Assembly (NCBI GenBank): GCA_032718475.1
Contig: JAUCBJ010008947.1
Coordinates: forward strand, 17,149 to 81,148
DNA from: Nemertoderma westbladi
Taxonomy: Eukaryota; Xenacoelomorpha; Nemertodermatida; Nemertodermatidae
Length of the DNA: 64,000 bases
Reading direction: 5' to 3'
Under the pieces are notes generated by a model. That model was not told where the DNA came from. It made no database searches and saw nothing but the letters and a program-made list of their open reading frames with translations. The number at the start of each line of letters is the position of its first letter. The stretch's first letter is position 1. The translations under genes and the position numbers were made by a program. This document shows, in pieces, positions 43,660 through 54,946 of the stretch.

Positions 43660-44993
43660 ATGACGGAGTTGATAGAAGATGGTCTTGGTATCGGGGAGTG
43701 ATATACTCTACTTTTACAAGCGTTTGTTGATAGCTTAATACGCGGCGACGTTAGTCCAACTGCTGCGGAGGACGATGGTCGTTATATCGAACCGCCAATG
43801 TCCCAAGAGCAGCTCACGCGTGAGTTGGACTATAGAAAATTCGCTGCTCGATATACGCAGCGTAATGGTACGTATATGGGCTTCTTAACTACTGGTCATC
43901 CTATCGATTTACACAATACGGACTATGTCGACTATATATCCTGCCCAGCGGAGTCGGAACCATAAACTGAAATTCGAATGCGAAAATTCTATTCGAAATC
44001 GACTCGAAAGAAAAGACACTAAAGAAACAAATGGACGCGGTAACTCCAACGTATATTTGGAATTCTTGATAGAAGCATTGTAACAACAAATAAATATCAC
44101 CCGCGTTTCCCCTACCAGACGTGCGTCTTTGGTATTATTACGATAAATGCCCTAGACCCAGCCAATAAACGGAAAGACATAAACATCCACGGAAACGTTG
44201 TTTTAAACACAGTTGTACTCGTTATATTTACTGGAGTTTCGAGCGAAACTTGTTTGACGTATCACCTATGCTCACTCGGCTCGAACGATCCTGGAGTAAA
44301 CCTACGATAAGAGTCCCGGAATACTCGGTCAAACCTCCTCATTCCTTAGTTGGACCTCAGACCTGCGATCCGGGTGGTGTCGCGGATCCTCGCGGACTGT
44401 ATTCACTGTTCAAAGATCTAGTGCTACCCTAACAATTAATCGGTAACACTCCGACAGTGATTTCTAGCTAGCCGCCCATCTTACCTAGCCGGATTGTGAC
44501 GCGGACACCTAAAATCACTATCCAACCGTATGGTCGTCCCCGTTTAACGCGATACAACCCCTCATCAAGGTGAAGGAGAGCGTTGTACGAAACGAGTTAA
44601 ACGCTATTCTATAAAGATCAAAAAAGAAACCTGCGTTTGTTCAGATAAACGTAAGTTATAACAGTAAGTCCAATCGATAAACGAATTGGCCTTATCTCAA
44701 TTCGATTGGGAAATCCAGAATCTCTAAGAAGTTATCGAACTTGGACGATCCTATTCTCTGCGAGAGTTTTTGGATGAACGTATCCAGCTATGAGCGGAGG
44801 AAAATCAGCTCGAGGAGAAGCATATCGAAACGGCAGATACCTCGACCATAATCCTACACCTTCTGATGCAATCATATTGCACCCTTCACCCAGGAGTTAT
44901 GGCCCTCCTAGTAAAGTGGCTCCCCCCAAAGAGAAAAAGACTCTTGCTAGCCTCAAAAAACTGCGTAAACGCCGTCTGCGTAAGAAAGACTAA
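43660..44993 (+). pseudogene. BEL-2 3' ORF region, decayed, unrecognised
   Basis: Starts at ATG 43660 (MTELIEDGLGIGE). The first frame is interrupted by TGA 43699-43701, then goes on (YTLLLQAFVDSLIRGD ... YVDYISCPAESEP) to TAA 43963-43965. Further coding-like pieces in other frames follow: LFDVSPMLTRLERSWSKP (44250-44432), and a last one, 44790-44993, with a very basic C-terminus (LKKLRKRRLRKKD). Together they look like a gene of up to ~440 codons broken by several frameshifts. It lies between pol and 3' LTR, the same position as the 3' ORF of BEL-1, but I see no sequence similarity between the two. Confidence 0.4.
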
Positions 44994-45070
44994 CTGTTTA
45001 GAGTATCTTTATATTTTAGAAACTGTGATTTGTTATATTTTATAGACTTAAATCCCATTTTTGGGAGCGG

Positions 45071-46253
45071 TGTAAAAGCTTTTGCGTAATTAGCCGGTTA
45101 TTTTCCCGTAAAGTACTCTGTAGTTGGTTTACCAGGCATAAAAAGGCCATGTCCTTACTGTACTGGTGTTTTAAAGGACATAAAAGTCATTTCTTCTGTA
45201 TGTGTACTTTAAAGGACATAATCCGTAATTTCGTGACGCAATAGCTGGATACTCTTCAAAACAGTGTCGCTACCATGACGACGGCTAGCAGCTGATATTG
45301 CCACGTCGACAGTTCTTTGTTTCTTTGTTCTCTCGTTGTTCGGTTGACCAATCAGAGCGTTTTTATGGCTCTTGTACAGAAATTTCCTAGAAATCACGCA
45401 ATGCATTATGTGCCGTGTTTACATTCTGTCCAGAGCCAGGAGAGAGCGGCTTTGGAATATTTGTGCTTTTCTGCTTTAGCCTAACACTAGTAGGCTTAAT
45501 TATAAGGACATATATCCGTTATCTGGGTAACTCAATGTTATCTGTTTACATTCTGTTAACTGGCCCATACTGTGCAACTTAACTTAACATTACTGCTTTG
45601 CTGTCGGTTATTCATTATATTTGTTGATGAATTATTATATTTGGAATAACGAGAAATACCCCCGAAACCCAATATTCTTGATATACCGAAGGTAAGAGAG
45701 AAAGGTTACATATAACGATTGCGACTTATGTTAAAGTGGTTTGAAGTGAATCTAATGTTATTTGATAGACCCTACATGAGTCGGTCTGTGTTCCTTTTAT
45801 ATGTGACTAAAATCAGTGAAGATCGGCAGATTAGTGTGCAGTATTGTGCAGCATTGTGTATGAGTGAGACTGATAACGAAGCATTTCCTAAAGAATGCGC
45901 CATATATGTGAATTGTAACTAAGCCATATCGTTGTGAGTAGTTTAAGTCATAACTCTGTTTATATAGATAGAGCGCCACGTCCTAAAGGAACTGTTAATA
46001 TTCCCCGAAGGTGAATAATATTGTCAGAGATTATATAATACTGTCAGTCGAATAATACATTAGGCTTACATAGTAATACGATTAAGCCGTCGAAGTCAAT
46101 CTCCCGGGTATATCCAACGGGTGAATGATCGCGCACAGATTGGTTTCAACTAGTGTAGTGAATCAAATACTTGTTAGAGGCTAAAGCGATTTATTATCTA
46201 GAAGACATCCTAATTTGGCGGGTTAAACTGCCAAAGGTCTGAAAGCGCGAACA
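45071..46253 (+). repeat. BEL-2 3' LTR
   Basis: TGTAAAAG ... GCGAACA, 1183 bp, followed by the target duplication ATTAT (46254-46258). A short purine-rich TTTTTGGGAGCGG precedes it (45058-45070), the likely polypurine tract. Confidence 0.95.
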
Positions 46254-46660
46254 ATTATGGAACCTGGTATGTGGCCTGGTACGATTATGGAACCTGGTAT
46301 GGAGCCCGGTACGATTATGGAACCTGGTATGGAGCCTGGTACGATTATGGAACCTGGTATGGAGCCTGTTACGATTATGGAACCTGGTATGGATGGAGCC
46401 TTGATTCGATTACGGAACCTGGTATGGAACCCGGTACGATTACGGAACCTGGTATGGAGCCTGGTACGATTGCGGAACCTGGTATGGATCATGGTACGAT
46501 TACGGAACCTGGTATGGAGCCTGGTACGATTACGGAACCTGGTATGGAACCCGGTACGATTATGGAACCTGGTATGTGGCCTGGTACGATTACGGAAGTG
46601 GTTACTGGAGCATGGTACGATTACGGAACCGGGTATGTGGCCTGGTACGATTACAGAACC
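46254..46660 (+). repeat. 30-bp tandem array, right part
   Basis: Continuation of the array at 33281-33615, interrupted by BEL-2. About 13 units, including the variant TATGGATGGAGCCTTGATTC. Open in all three plus-strand phases; one phase translates to (Y-D-Y-G-T-W-Y-G-A-x)n, another to (G-T-I-T-E-P-G-M-E-P)n. The array ends near 46660, where an open frame carries on for ~25 codons (TFTFAFTESSLYCL) to 46741. Confidence 0.93.
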
Positions 46661-47048
46661 TTTACGTTCGCCTTTACCGAATCAAGCTTGTATTGTTTAG
46701 TTAGCTCTTTCGCGGTTGCCAGAACAATTTCTAAAAGTTAAATGGTTGAGCCATATATTGTGAATTTTTATTATAATCGAAATTTCAATAATTTACATTT
46801 CTAAAGATGAAGTGGAAACTGGAATTATTATTTGTTTATATAATTGGCTTCTGCGTTACATCTAAGATTTTATTCGGCAACTGATTTTCTGAGTCTGTAT
46901 GTACTTTGGTTTAATTTAGGCTATGGAAATAAATGTAGCCGTGATATATGTAATACAGTATATATAATAAAGGTTGAAAACTTTTAAAATAAAAACCAAG
47001 TTTTAAAAAAATATATTAACGTAGAGTTAGCATTCATGTTGATATCAT
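46661..47048. other. AT-rich spacer
   Basis: Nothing recognised apart from the short open tail of the 30-bp array. Confidence 0.5.
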
Positions 47049-47526
47049 AATAAGTAGATAGCGGGACATGAATGGTGAATGTAATGCAAAATTTATTTCA
47101 CAATATTTCAACTCCCCTTGCGGAGCCTTCCTTCCTCAGATTGGGAGTTTAATCAACTACTGTTTATTACGGAGAAACCCTCAACTACCGGAATATTTGC
47201 ACCAATTATAATGTACAATATAAAATTCAAATTTCAAATCCCCCGCCTTCCCAAAACAAGCTAATTCCTATAATACTAATGTAAGGCAATCGAACAGGTG
47301 CAAACTATATAGAAAAACGGATGAACTGTAGATAATTGTAGATAATTAATAAATGTAGAATAAACCCGCCAGCAACCACCCTACACCAAATTTACCAAAT
47401 AGAGAATAGGGAAGTAAATAGGGAATTTACCATGAGGAAGGCTCCCGCAAGGGGAGTTGAAATATTGTGAAAATTAAATTAATTTTGCCTTACATTCACC
47501 ATTCATTGTCCCGCTATCTACTTATT
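47049..47526. mobile_element. 478-bp MITE-like element with ~95-bp inverted ends
   Basis: The left end AATAAGTAGATAGCGGGACA and the reverse complement of the right end agree over about 95 bp with small indels. Shared words include TGAATGGTGAATGTAA, CACAATATTTCAACTCCCC and TTGCGG(G)AGCCTTCC. The centre (about 47150-47425) has no ORF. Non-autonomous DNA transposon by shape; target duplication not clear. Confidence 0.8.
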
Positions 47527-50186
47527 TAAATATTAATGTTTTTTAGGGTTTATATTATATACTTTTGGTGTTATCTTATCAAGCACAAGAGATTTTTCAT
47601 CAGTTTTATATTTATGATATAGTTTTTCTTTTCTAACAACAACGGCTGCATGAGCAGAGCTTGTATTGTATAGCAACTGTTGTTACTGCGATCTGCACAT
47701 ATTTATCATAATAACAGATGACATGCAAAATGCATTTAACTATTGCATGCACTGTATGTTGTAAATAATTGCAATGCACAGAAAATTGCTTATCATGCCT
47801 TTTTCATTAGAGTGCTTAAGCTTATTATATTTGTCAATTTGTTTCAGTGCCTCTGTAGTTACATTGTAGTATTTAGTGGGAAGTTTATTTCAATATTATT
47901 TTAGAAGAGGCGAAAAGTAATAGTTAGTTAAATTAAAATATATTTTAAATGGATGCGAAATTTAATTGAGAGTAACTAATTTTACCTTCAGAAAATAAAC
48001 AGTGTGAACAGTCTTCGTTAGTAATTCAAATATATATCCGATTTTTTTAGTTTAATTGAATTTCTACACAGATTGTCCGTAAAAGTTGTCCGCAAACTTG
48101 TCCGTAAACCGGTCCGCAAACCTGTCCGCAAACTGCTGCCCATTTTACATTTACCCCCAAGAAAATTGAACGCTTGGCCTATGGAATAAATATGGATCTG
48201 CAGTTAAATCTCCCCTCCGCATGCAGTGCAAAAATAAATACAACAGCGCTACAGTTTTTAGACCTATGGCCACTATTATTTTATTTTTTATTAAGAGGTT
48301 TATTATAAAACCCACCACCAGCTGATATAACCCCTCGCCTAGCAGCATCCATATATTTACTGCAGTACCAGTGCCCAATCTTTAATAGTCCCACACGCAA
48401 ACAGTCCTAAATCCTTGTCCGCATTTACCAACATCACTGATCGCTGATCACTGGTCGTCTAGCAGCTGACCGTACGTAACCCAGGGTGGCACATCTGTCG
48501 TCGTACCCAGGAGACAGACTCTGGTTATGAAATCTTCCACTTATCCCACAGTACTACAGTAAGTATCCTCTTATTATTTACTGTTAACTGCAATTATTAT
48601 AAAATTTACCGGTATTGTGATGTCTATAATTTATCTACATCCATATTGTAATATTGTATTTGTAACCAAGCACCATAAAGGACTCCCTTGTAAATAAGCT
48701 CCAAAACTTTAGAGGTAATCTACAACCAAGTTTGTTTGAATGTTAAACTGCCCACACACTACAACCAACTACAACGAAGTTCATTGTAGTGTTAGGGAGA
48801 TGATTGACGACACACTACAACTAAGTTCATTGTTGTGTGATATATAGTTGTTGGCCAAAAAGCGCCTCATACAATATCCTCGATCGCTTACTCTCCCTCC
48901 TAAAACCATACAACTTATAGGCATTCGTATTCCACATGCAAAAATACACAATGCATTTTCTTGGCAACTCATCCGTATACTTGTCCGGTATAGAAATAAG
49001 AATTTGGCTGCTAAAGAAGATATCTGCAACTTATATCACTGCAACTGATTTAGTACACAGTTAATTTATAACCACACAGTATAGTATACACACAACACAC
49101 AGTACACAGTTAATTTATAAAACCATTTATTTATATTAGAGTTTAGGCCTTGCGTTTTAATTATACTTTCCCCTGGAAACCACTTTCTCAGTGCAGAACA
49201 CGTGTGTCTTACTCTTCACAGAGTGGTAAGTGGTAAGGTCAGATAAGAGGTTTATTGGTCGATGGTCGTTAGGTACACAATTGTATACCTGGGGGGGCAA
49301 ACACCATTTTCGGTCAACTCTTCGATTTATCACTCTCAGCGTTTCAAATTGGAATATAGGTGCCTAAGATGCTATTCTACATGACTGGTCAGAAAATTTT
49401 ATTTTTTCGCTATCTAATATTAGTTAATACTAGTTAACAATAAAAAAAAACTTGATTGCGCTTTCCGAAGGCTTTTACAGTTTTGAATCTAATCACATGA
49501 AAGTTTTTTTATATGATAGATCAAAGATGGGGCAACATAACTATCAGGGCGAAATTTTGTGAAAATAATTCTGCACCGCTAAGTGGCGCTGAAAATTTAT
49601 GCTAATTTTTTAGGTTTGTTATTAATAATATTAAAATGATTAACAAAAAATTTCAAAAAGTTGTCTGATACTTTTATGCAGGGTGGCTACGTAGACACCC
49701 ACAGAAATTGTGAGATGATTGCTCAAAAATTGTAGAAGTAGTAGGGTTTTGAAATTGAAAATTTCATAAAAAAAATATTTGGAGATAATCGACCTTTCAT
49801 TATACATAGTAATAGTAATTTCAATAGGTCTCCCTAAATGGAAATTGTTATAACTTAAAAACTAAAAGAGCTATTAAATAGCGGTTTTCAGATTTGGAAA
49901 CACAATTTAACCATGCATTATAATAGATCATAAAAATAATTTTGACATATTTTTAATCAAAATGGTGTACCCCCCCTTAAAATCCGTATCTCAGCTGTTT
50001 CTCAACAATATTTAGATATATGCTACATATTTGGGATCCTTGAACGAAAGATTTCTCGAATATTGTTAAAAGAGTTTGGGATTTTTCATTGTTTATGTAG
50101 GTGTCCGTTCCCATCTCTATCTACATTCGGCATGTTGCATGCTGCTTTGCTGTTCCATTAGACCTCGCCTTGTATAAATAAGGATC
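47527..50186. other. AT-rich intergenic DNA, no gene recognised
   Basis: Short repeats only. TTGTCCGCAAACTTGTCCG-type units (about 15 bp) lie at 48072-48135. ACTACAAC.AAGTTCATTGT occurs twice at about 48769-48835. An AGTACACAGTTAATTTATAA duplication lies at 49054 and 49101. No frame shows a recognisable domain. Confidence 0.55.
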
Positions 50187-50425
50187 CGAGTGTTAGGGTA
50201 TTAACTGAGGCTAATCTAGTGACTTGCCTCATGTTCACAAATGGTTGTTAGTGTTAGCGAGTGTAAGTTAGTCGGAACATGAGAGTAGCCTCCAACTCCA
50301 GAATCGTTCCCACGCGCAGACTGGCATCCCCGGTGACCCAGGGTTTGGGTCAGAAAGATCACCAGGTAGACAGACACTCAGATAATTATTGGCCGCTCTA
50401 TCCTGTAGGGTGTAAGACAGACTGC
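50187..50425 (-). mobile_element. RTE copy-2-type fragment (N-terminal coding part)
   Basis: Corresponds to about 20010-20245 of RTE copy 2 in the same orientation: GAGTGTTAGGGT.TT.ACTGA, then GGAACATGAGAGTAGCCTCC, then GTGACCCAGGGTTTGGG. It is diverged with small indels, and truncated at both ends. Confidence 0.85.
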
Positions 50426-50725
50426 CGTTTAGAAGATGGAAGAAGGCTGTTTCCTTACAAAGTGATTCATCCTTATGTAAAGCCCTACAGTGGATCAACC
50501 ACAAGTATCATCAATCTTGTTCCATTTGCATATGTGAATAAATGGAAATTTAAAACTTTAACCAATAAGGACCTGTTATTCAATGACTAATGGCACTTGG
50601 AGTAAAACCGAATCATTAATTAAAATTCACTGATTTGATTATTCGCAAAATATTTTATTACTATTACCATTTTACCATTATGCAAACTGTTTATCTAATT
50701 TGTCTCAACTAACATTATTGAAATC
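50426..50725. other. Region upstream of the PR/SET gene
   Basis: AT-rich; no clear core promoter could be assigned. The short plus frame at 50279-50590 overlaps the RTE fragment and has no domain. Confidence 0.45.
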
Positions 50726-52273
50726 ATGAGTCCTGCAAGAATATGCATCAAGGGAATCTGTATAGTATTTATCTTGGGTTTTATCTATGACCCAAATTTC
50801 ATTGGAAGAATGATAGAACAGATACAAAGATACTTCCAAGGAAAGTATACCGGTATTCATAAATCTTCCACCATACTTAGTCCGCTCACCTTTATTCCTG
50901 ATTATTACATTCCATTGGGAACTCCGAATCGATCTAAGCTAACTGCACCGCCAGGATGGATAGAACTACGAAATGCAACCTTACCAGGAGCTGGATTGGG
51001 TGCATTTGCTGCCAGGGATTTACCAATTGGGACATTCTTCGAAATTAGAGGTCTAGTTGAATACCTTGGAAACCACACATATAAGTCACTGAATGTTTAC
51101 AGTTGGGGTATGGAAAAACGTGGAGGTTCATCGACAACATTGAAATTAAATTCCGAAAATTCTGAATCATCAAATTGGCCGCGATATATCAATGCAGCAA
51201 ACTTTTTGGAAGAGCAAAATGTTGTTGCAGAAATATTCCAGGAACATGTTTATTATATTACGGCTCGAAATATTAGCAAAGGCGAAGAACTTCTAACGTG
51301 GTATGGAATGGGTTACGCTATTTCGAGGCCCTACTTTATTCTTCCATCCAATCGAGGAGTTACGATTCCGTTAGGATTGTCACAAGAAGAATTACATATT
51401 AAATCAGGAAACTGTGAAAAAGATAATAAATTAAAAGGCTGGACAGATGATTGTTCAAAAAGGGAATTTGGATTAGAACAGATTGGATCAATAGGTTCAC
51501 CTAAATTGGGAAACCCCTCCCTTTACATTCAAAAATATATATTTATGAAACTCCTACCAGCTGTTGTAAATATTACACAGATATTTGTTCAACACAACTC
51601 TCCTTCTATACCCGGAATGATCAACAGAGTGATGTTAACAACTCCATCCAACATTATTATTAAGAAATCGTCAATCCGGGGAGCTGGTTTGGGAGCTTTT
51701 GCTGCTGAAGATATCCCACAATGAACTATTATAAGACTAGAGGGTAAAACGTCTAGAGGTTCTAAAATTCAGCCGGGGAGGTATGGGTGGATTGTTTTGG
51801 GAAAGGATGGGATAAAGACCATTATTGATTGTGAAGATATTCGATTCGCCAACTGGGCTCGTTTTGTAAATTCAGCCAATCACCAGCAGCAACAAAATAT
51901 AGTTGCATTCTATGATACAAACCGTTTGTTCATGGTTGTCATTAACAACGTTTTAGCTGGACAAGAACTCCTTGCATGGTATGGTGTCTCTGACGCAAAT
52001 CGGTACAAGTTTAGGGTAGTTCCAGGGGAAGAAATTAAGAGAAAAATGACAATAACGGCTGAAAGCGGCAGGTTCTATCGTTTGTTTGATGGTGAGAAAT
52101 CCAGTGGTACCACCAATTTCCCTTTCCCTCAGCCGCCATTCCTATATGAAAACATATCAGCGATGGATGCTGTAGATCTAGTCGATGATATTGAGGAGAT
52201 GAAAGCCGATAAAGTACTAAGAAATTATCTAACTTCCGTAGCAAAAAGGGAATCTTCTCATAATACTGAGTAA
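50726..52273 (+). pseudogene. Tandem PR/SET-domain protein with N-terminal membrane anchor; one in-frame TGA
   Basis: A single intronless frame of 515 codons, broken only by TGA 51722-51724 (codon 333). Residues 7-20 (ICIKGICIVFILGF) are a hydrophobic anchor. PR/SET 1 spans ~78-198: GAGLGAFAARDLPIGTFF, NWPRYINAANFLEEQNVVA and GEELLTWYG. PR/SET 2 spans ~304-430: GAGLGAFAAEDIPQ, then the TGA where the first repeat has Gly, then NWARFVNSANHQQQQNIVAF and GQELLAWYG. This is the PRDM type of SET fold, which methylates lysines, often histone H3, but here no zinc fingers follow and there is a membrane segment. A single GGA-to-TGA change would explain the stop. It could be a retrocopy, a captured gene or a host gene allele. 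Confidence 0.75.
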
Positions 52274-52780
52274 GCAGGGTTTATCTTATTAGACATTTAT
52301 CATTGCATGTGTGTCCTGTGTGTGCAAGTCAGATATAATTTGATTACTGTTTAATCGACTCTACTGTGTTGAAATCAATACCAGTCATTATTAATTCTTG
52401 TTACCAGAATCACAAATTTAGTTAGAATTCCATTTGGTACATTTAGTCACACCAACATTACTACATGATTACATGAAAACGAAAGTAAGTATTGTCAGAA
52501 TATTTGTAGCCATTTACTTTACAAGGTTTATATTTATTTCATTACATTACAAACTCCTTCATCCCCATGCCAACGAAGGTCATACATAATACATTCTTTC
52601 CCATACCAACCACTATATAATTTTTTGAATATATTTTGTAATCGAAAATTTGACTTTTACAAACTAATACGAACCCAATATTAATTTATTGGTTGATTGT
52701 TTTATTTAACTAATGATATATAAATATATGCAATACATTGTCATTGAAGGAATTGTTGTTTTATATACATTATGTATCTC
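52274..52780. other. AT-rich spacer downstream of the PR/SET gene
   Basis: No gene or repeat recognised. Confidence 0.5.
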
Positions 52781-53105
52781 ACATGCAGCCATAAAGCCGG
52801 TTTTACCCGATTGGGTGAAGTCTTATGGCTGCATCATATATAAGACAATGGCCTTATGGTCACAAAGGTGGCCTTATGGTCACATGCAGCCATAAGAAAT
52901 AGACCGGCGTTATGGCTACATATTTCCTGATAGGGAATTAGAGGAACCATATATGTGGCACAATTGGCTATGTAAATTATGTTATATTATATTATATATT
53001 TTGCTGAAACTTAAAGCTTATTTTAAATGACTTATGGCTGCATGGAAATAATTTACCCTGCAGCCATAAGGCCATTTGCGCCCACTGTGGGCTTATGGCT
53101 GCAAA
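52781..53105. repeat. Cluster of CTTATGGCTGCA motifs in both orientations
   Basis: CTTATGGCTGCA or its reverse complement TGCAGCCATAAG occurs at about 52785, 52823, 52883, 53031, 53070 and 53092. Near variants with CCTTATGGTCAC lie at 52851 and 52872. It resumes at 54692 beyond the TTAA element, so that element inserted into this repeat. Inverted pairs would fold into hairpins. Confidence 0.7.
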
Positions 53106-53109
53106 TTAA

Positions 53110-54671
53110 CCCTATTAAACCCGGGGGGGGGGGGGGGTCAATATGACCCCCCCCCCCCCGTGGTTTTTTTATTATAATTCTGAAACAGACGCAGTTGGGA
53201 ATCTGAAATTTTATGACTTTTCCTAAAAATCTATTGTCTTCCTAGTAGTGAAAACCGTTTTAAAAATATTGGGTACTTTTCGAGTTATGGCACCATTTTT
53301 TAACCCTACTTTTGGCACTTTTTTTGAGGCGTTTTTTGAAAATTACTTTTCATTAAATAAGAATTGTAATACCGCTATTTTTGATTTACACCGGTTTTTT
53401 GTTGTTAGAAATTTGATGGAATTCATATAAATTGATTTAGAAATTTCAAACTTGTTTTTTTCGGTGGGTGCCAAATTTTGGTGCCAGCACCAAATTTTGA
53501 AATAAGTCAATTTTGTAAATTGATCGTTTGAAACTTGTTTTTTACGCAATTGGGGTTTTTTGGGTTTCTGGATTCGATGAAATATATACGAGTTGCACCA
53601 AGCGTATCAAACTTATATTTTTCGGTGCTGTGTGCAAATTTTGGTGCTAGCACGAAATTTTGAAAATCCATTCAATAGATAAAATTGCTTGTGACAATTT
53701 ATTTCTTGCGTTTTAGAGGTTTATGGCTGTTCTGAATTCAATGGAAAATATAATTATCGAACTAGACATCTCAAACTTGTATTTTTCGGATGTGGGTGCA
53801 AAATGTGGTGCTAGCACCAAATTTTGAAAACCATCAAATATATCAATTGATTGTGTCACCTTGTTTCTTGCGTTATACGGGTTTGTGATGGTTCTGAATT
53901 CAATGGAATCAGTAAAAATTTCATAAGAGTTCTCAAACTTGTATTTTTCGCCGGTGGGTGAAAATTGTTGTGCCAGCACCAAATTTTGGAAAATATGCAA
54001 ATTGATAAGTAGATAGTATCACCTTGTTTCTTGCGTTATACGGGTTTATGAGGGTCCTGAATCCGATGGAATCAATAAAAACAGCACTGGACATCGCAAA
54101 CTTGTACTTTTTGGTGATGGGTACGAAATTTGGTGCTAGCACCAAAATTTGCCAAATTACGCCTAAAAATACAAGTAGCAATGATCTGGCTTATTAGAAA
54201 TGTATTCCATTAGAATCAGCGCCCTCGAAAACCTGAAAATGTGAATTTATAGCATCGTATAAGTGAATTAAAATTTTGTGTTCAAACTGAAAAGTGCTGG
54301 TTACTTGTTTTTTTCATTTTTTTCCTACGCAGAGAGGACTAAACAGCCATTTATAGTAATCATATAATTTTTTAATATTTTCCAATGTATTTTGCACCCC
54401 AGAAAACCAGTATTGAAAAATAATTAGCCGAAAATGTAACTTTCAAATTTGGTGAAAATTGTGCACTACTTGTAATTTTGGTGCTGCAATATAACCACTC
54501 CAGTACATTTTTTCGAAAATTTTTTTTTTCGGTCGGATCCAGACAAGTGATACCTACGTACAAACAAAAAATCAGACGTTTTCGTAAATATTTGTAGATT
54601 TTAGAGGGGGGGGGTCAATATGACCCCCCTCCGGTATTTGTACAACATTTTATAGCCCGGTACTAATAGGG
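53110..54671. mobile_element. piggyBac-like non-autonomous element with subterminal palindromes
   Basis: The ends CCCTATTA (53110) and TAATAGGG (54671) are flanked by TTAA on both sides (53106-53109 and 54672-54675), the hallmark of piggyBac-type insertion. Near each end lies the palindrome GGGGTCAATATGACCCC in a longer G/C run (about 53124-53160 and 54604-54630). No transposase gene; the interior is AT-rich and partly tandem-repeated. Length 1562 bp. Confidence 0.75.
53400..54165. repeat. Five degenerate ~150-bp tandem units inside the TTAA element
   Basis: Each unit has TCAAACTTGT(A/T)TTTTTCGG, then a GGTGGGTG-like word, then the palindrome GGTGCTAGCACC (or GGTGCCAGCACC) and CAAATTTTGAAAA, followed by TTGTTTCTTGCGTTATACGG-type sequence. 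Marker positions are about 53480, 53650, 53810, 53970 and 54130. Confidence 0.75.
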
Positions 54672-54675
54672 TTAA

Positions 54676-54946
54676 ATGGTAAAATAAAACATGCAGCCAT
54701 AAGCAATCAGGTAATAGATGGACTTTATAGCTGGCTGTATGATTTATTTTATCTTTGTTCGTGTCTCTTAACGTCACCTTCAAGGCAGAACCCCCTAAGT
54801 CGATTTTTGTAGTTCTGAGATAATCGATAATAACTGTTTATTTTTTAGAGAGATGCCTCAGTTTACTTGTTATTGTGTTTTTTGACAAATAAATATATAT
54901 AGAATTCATATAACTAAAATTTCAATTTAATTTAGAACCACCTTTG
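54676..54946. other. AT-rich stretch
   Basis: Contains the last TGCAGCCATAAG motif at 54692; otherwise nothing recognised. Confidence 0.5.

Larger units (their letters stand above)
33616..46253 (+). mobile_element. BEL-like LTR retrotransposon 'BEL-2', recent, lacking RT and integrase
   Basis: Two direct repeats of 1183 bp each (33616-34798 and 45071-46253) start TGTAAAAG and end GCGAACA. They are flanked by ATTAT (33611-33615 and 46254-46258). By eye they differ at only about eight positions and have equal length, so insertion is recent. The internal region has a 2.2-kb leader, an intact 1063-codon Gag, a 578-codon zinc-knuckle/protease ORF with remnants of pol linkers but no RT or integrase core, and 3 kb of 3' sequence with a broken ORF. 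It interrupts the 30-bp tandem array. It is probably non-autonomous, copied by proteins of a complete relative. Confidence 0.94.
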
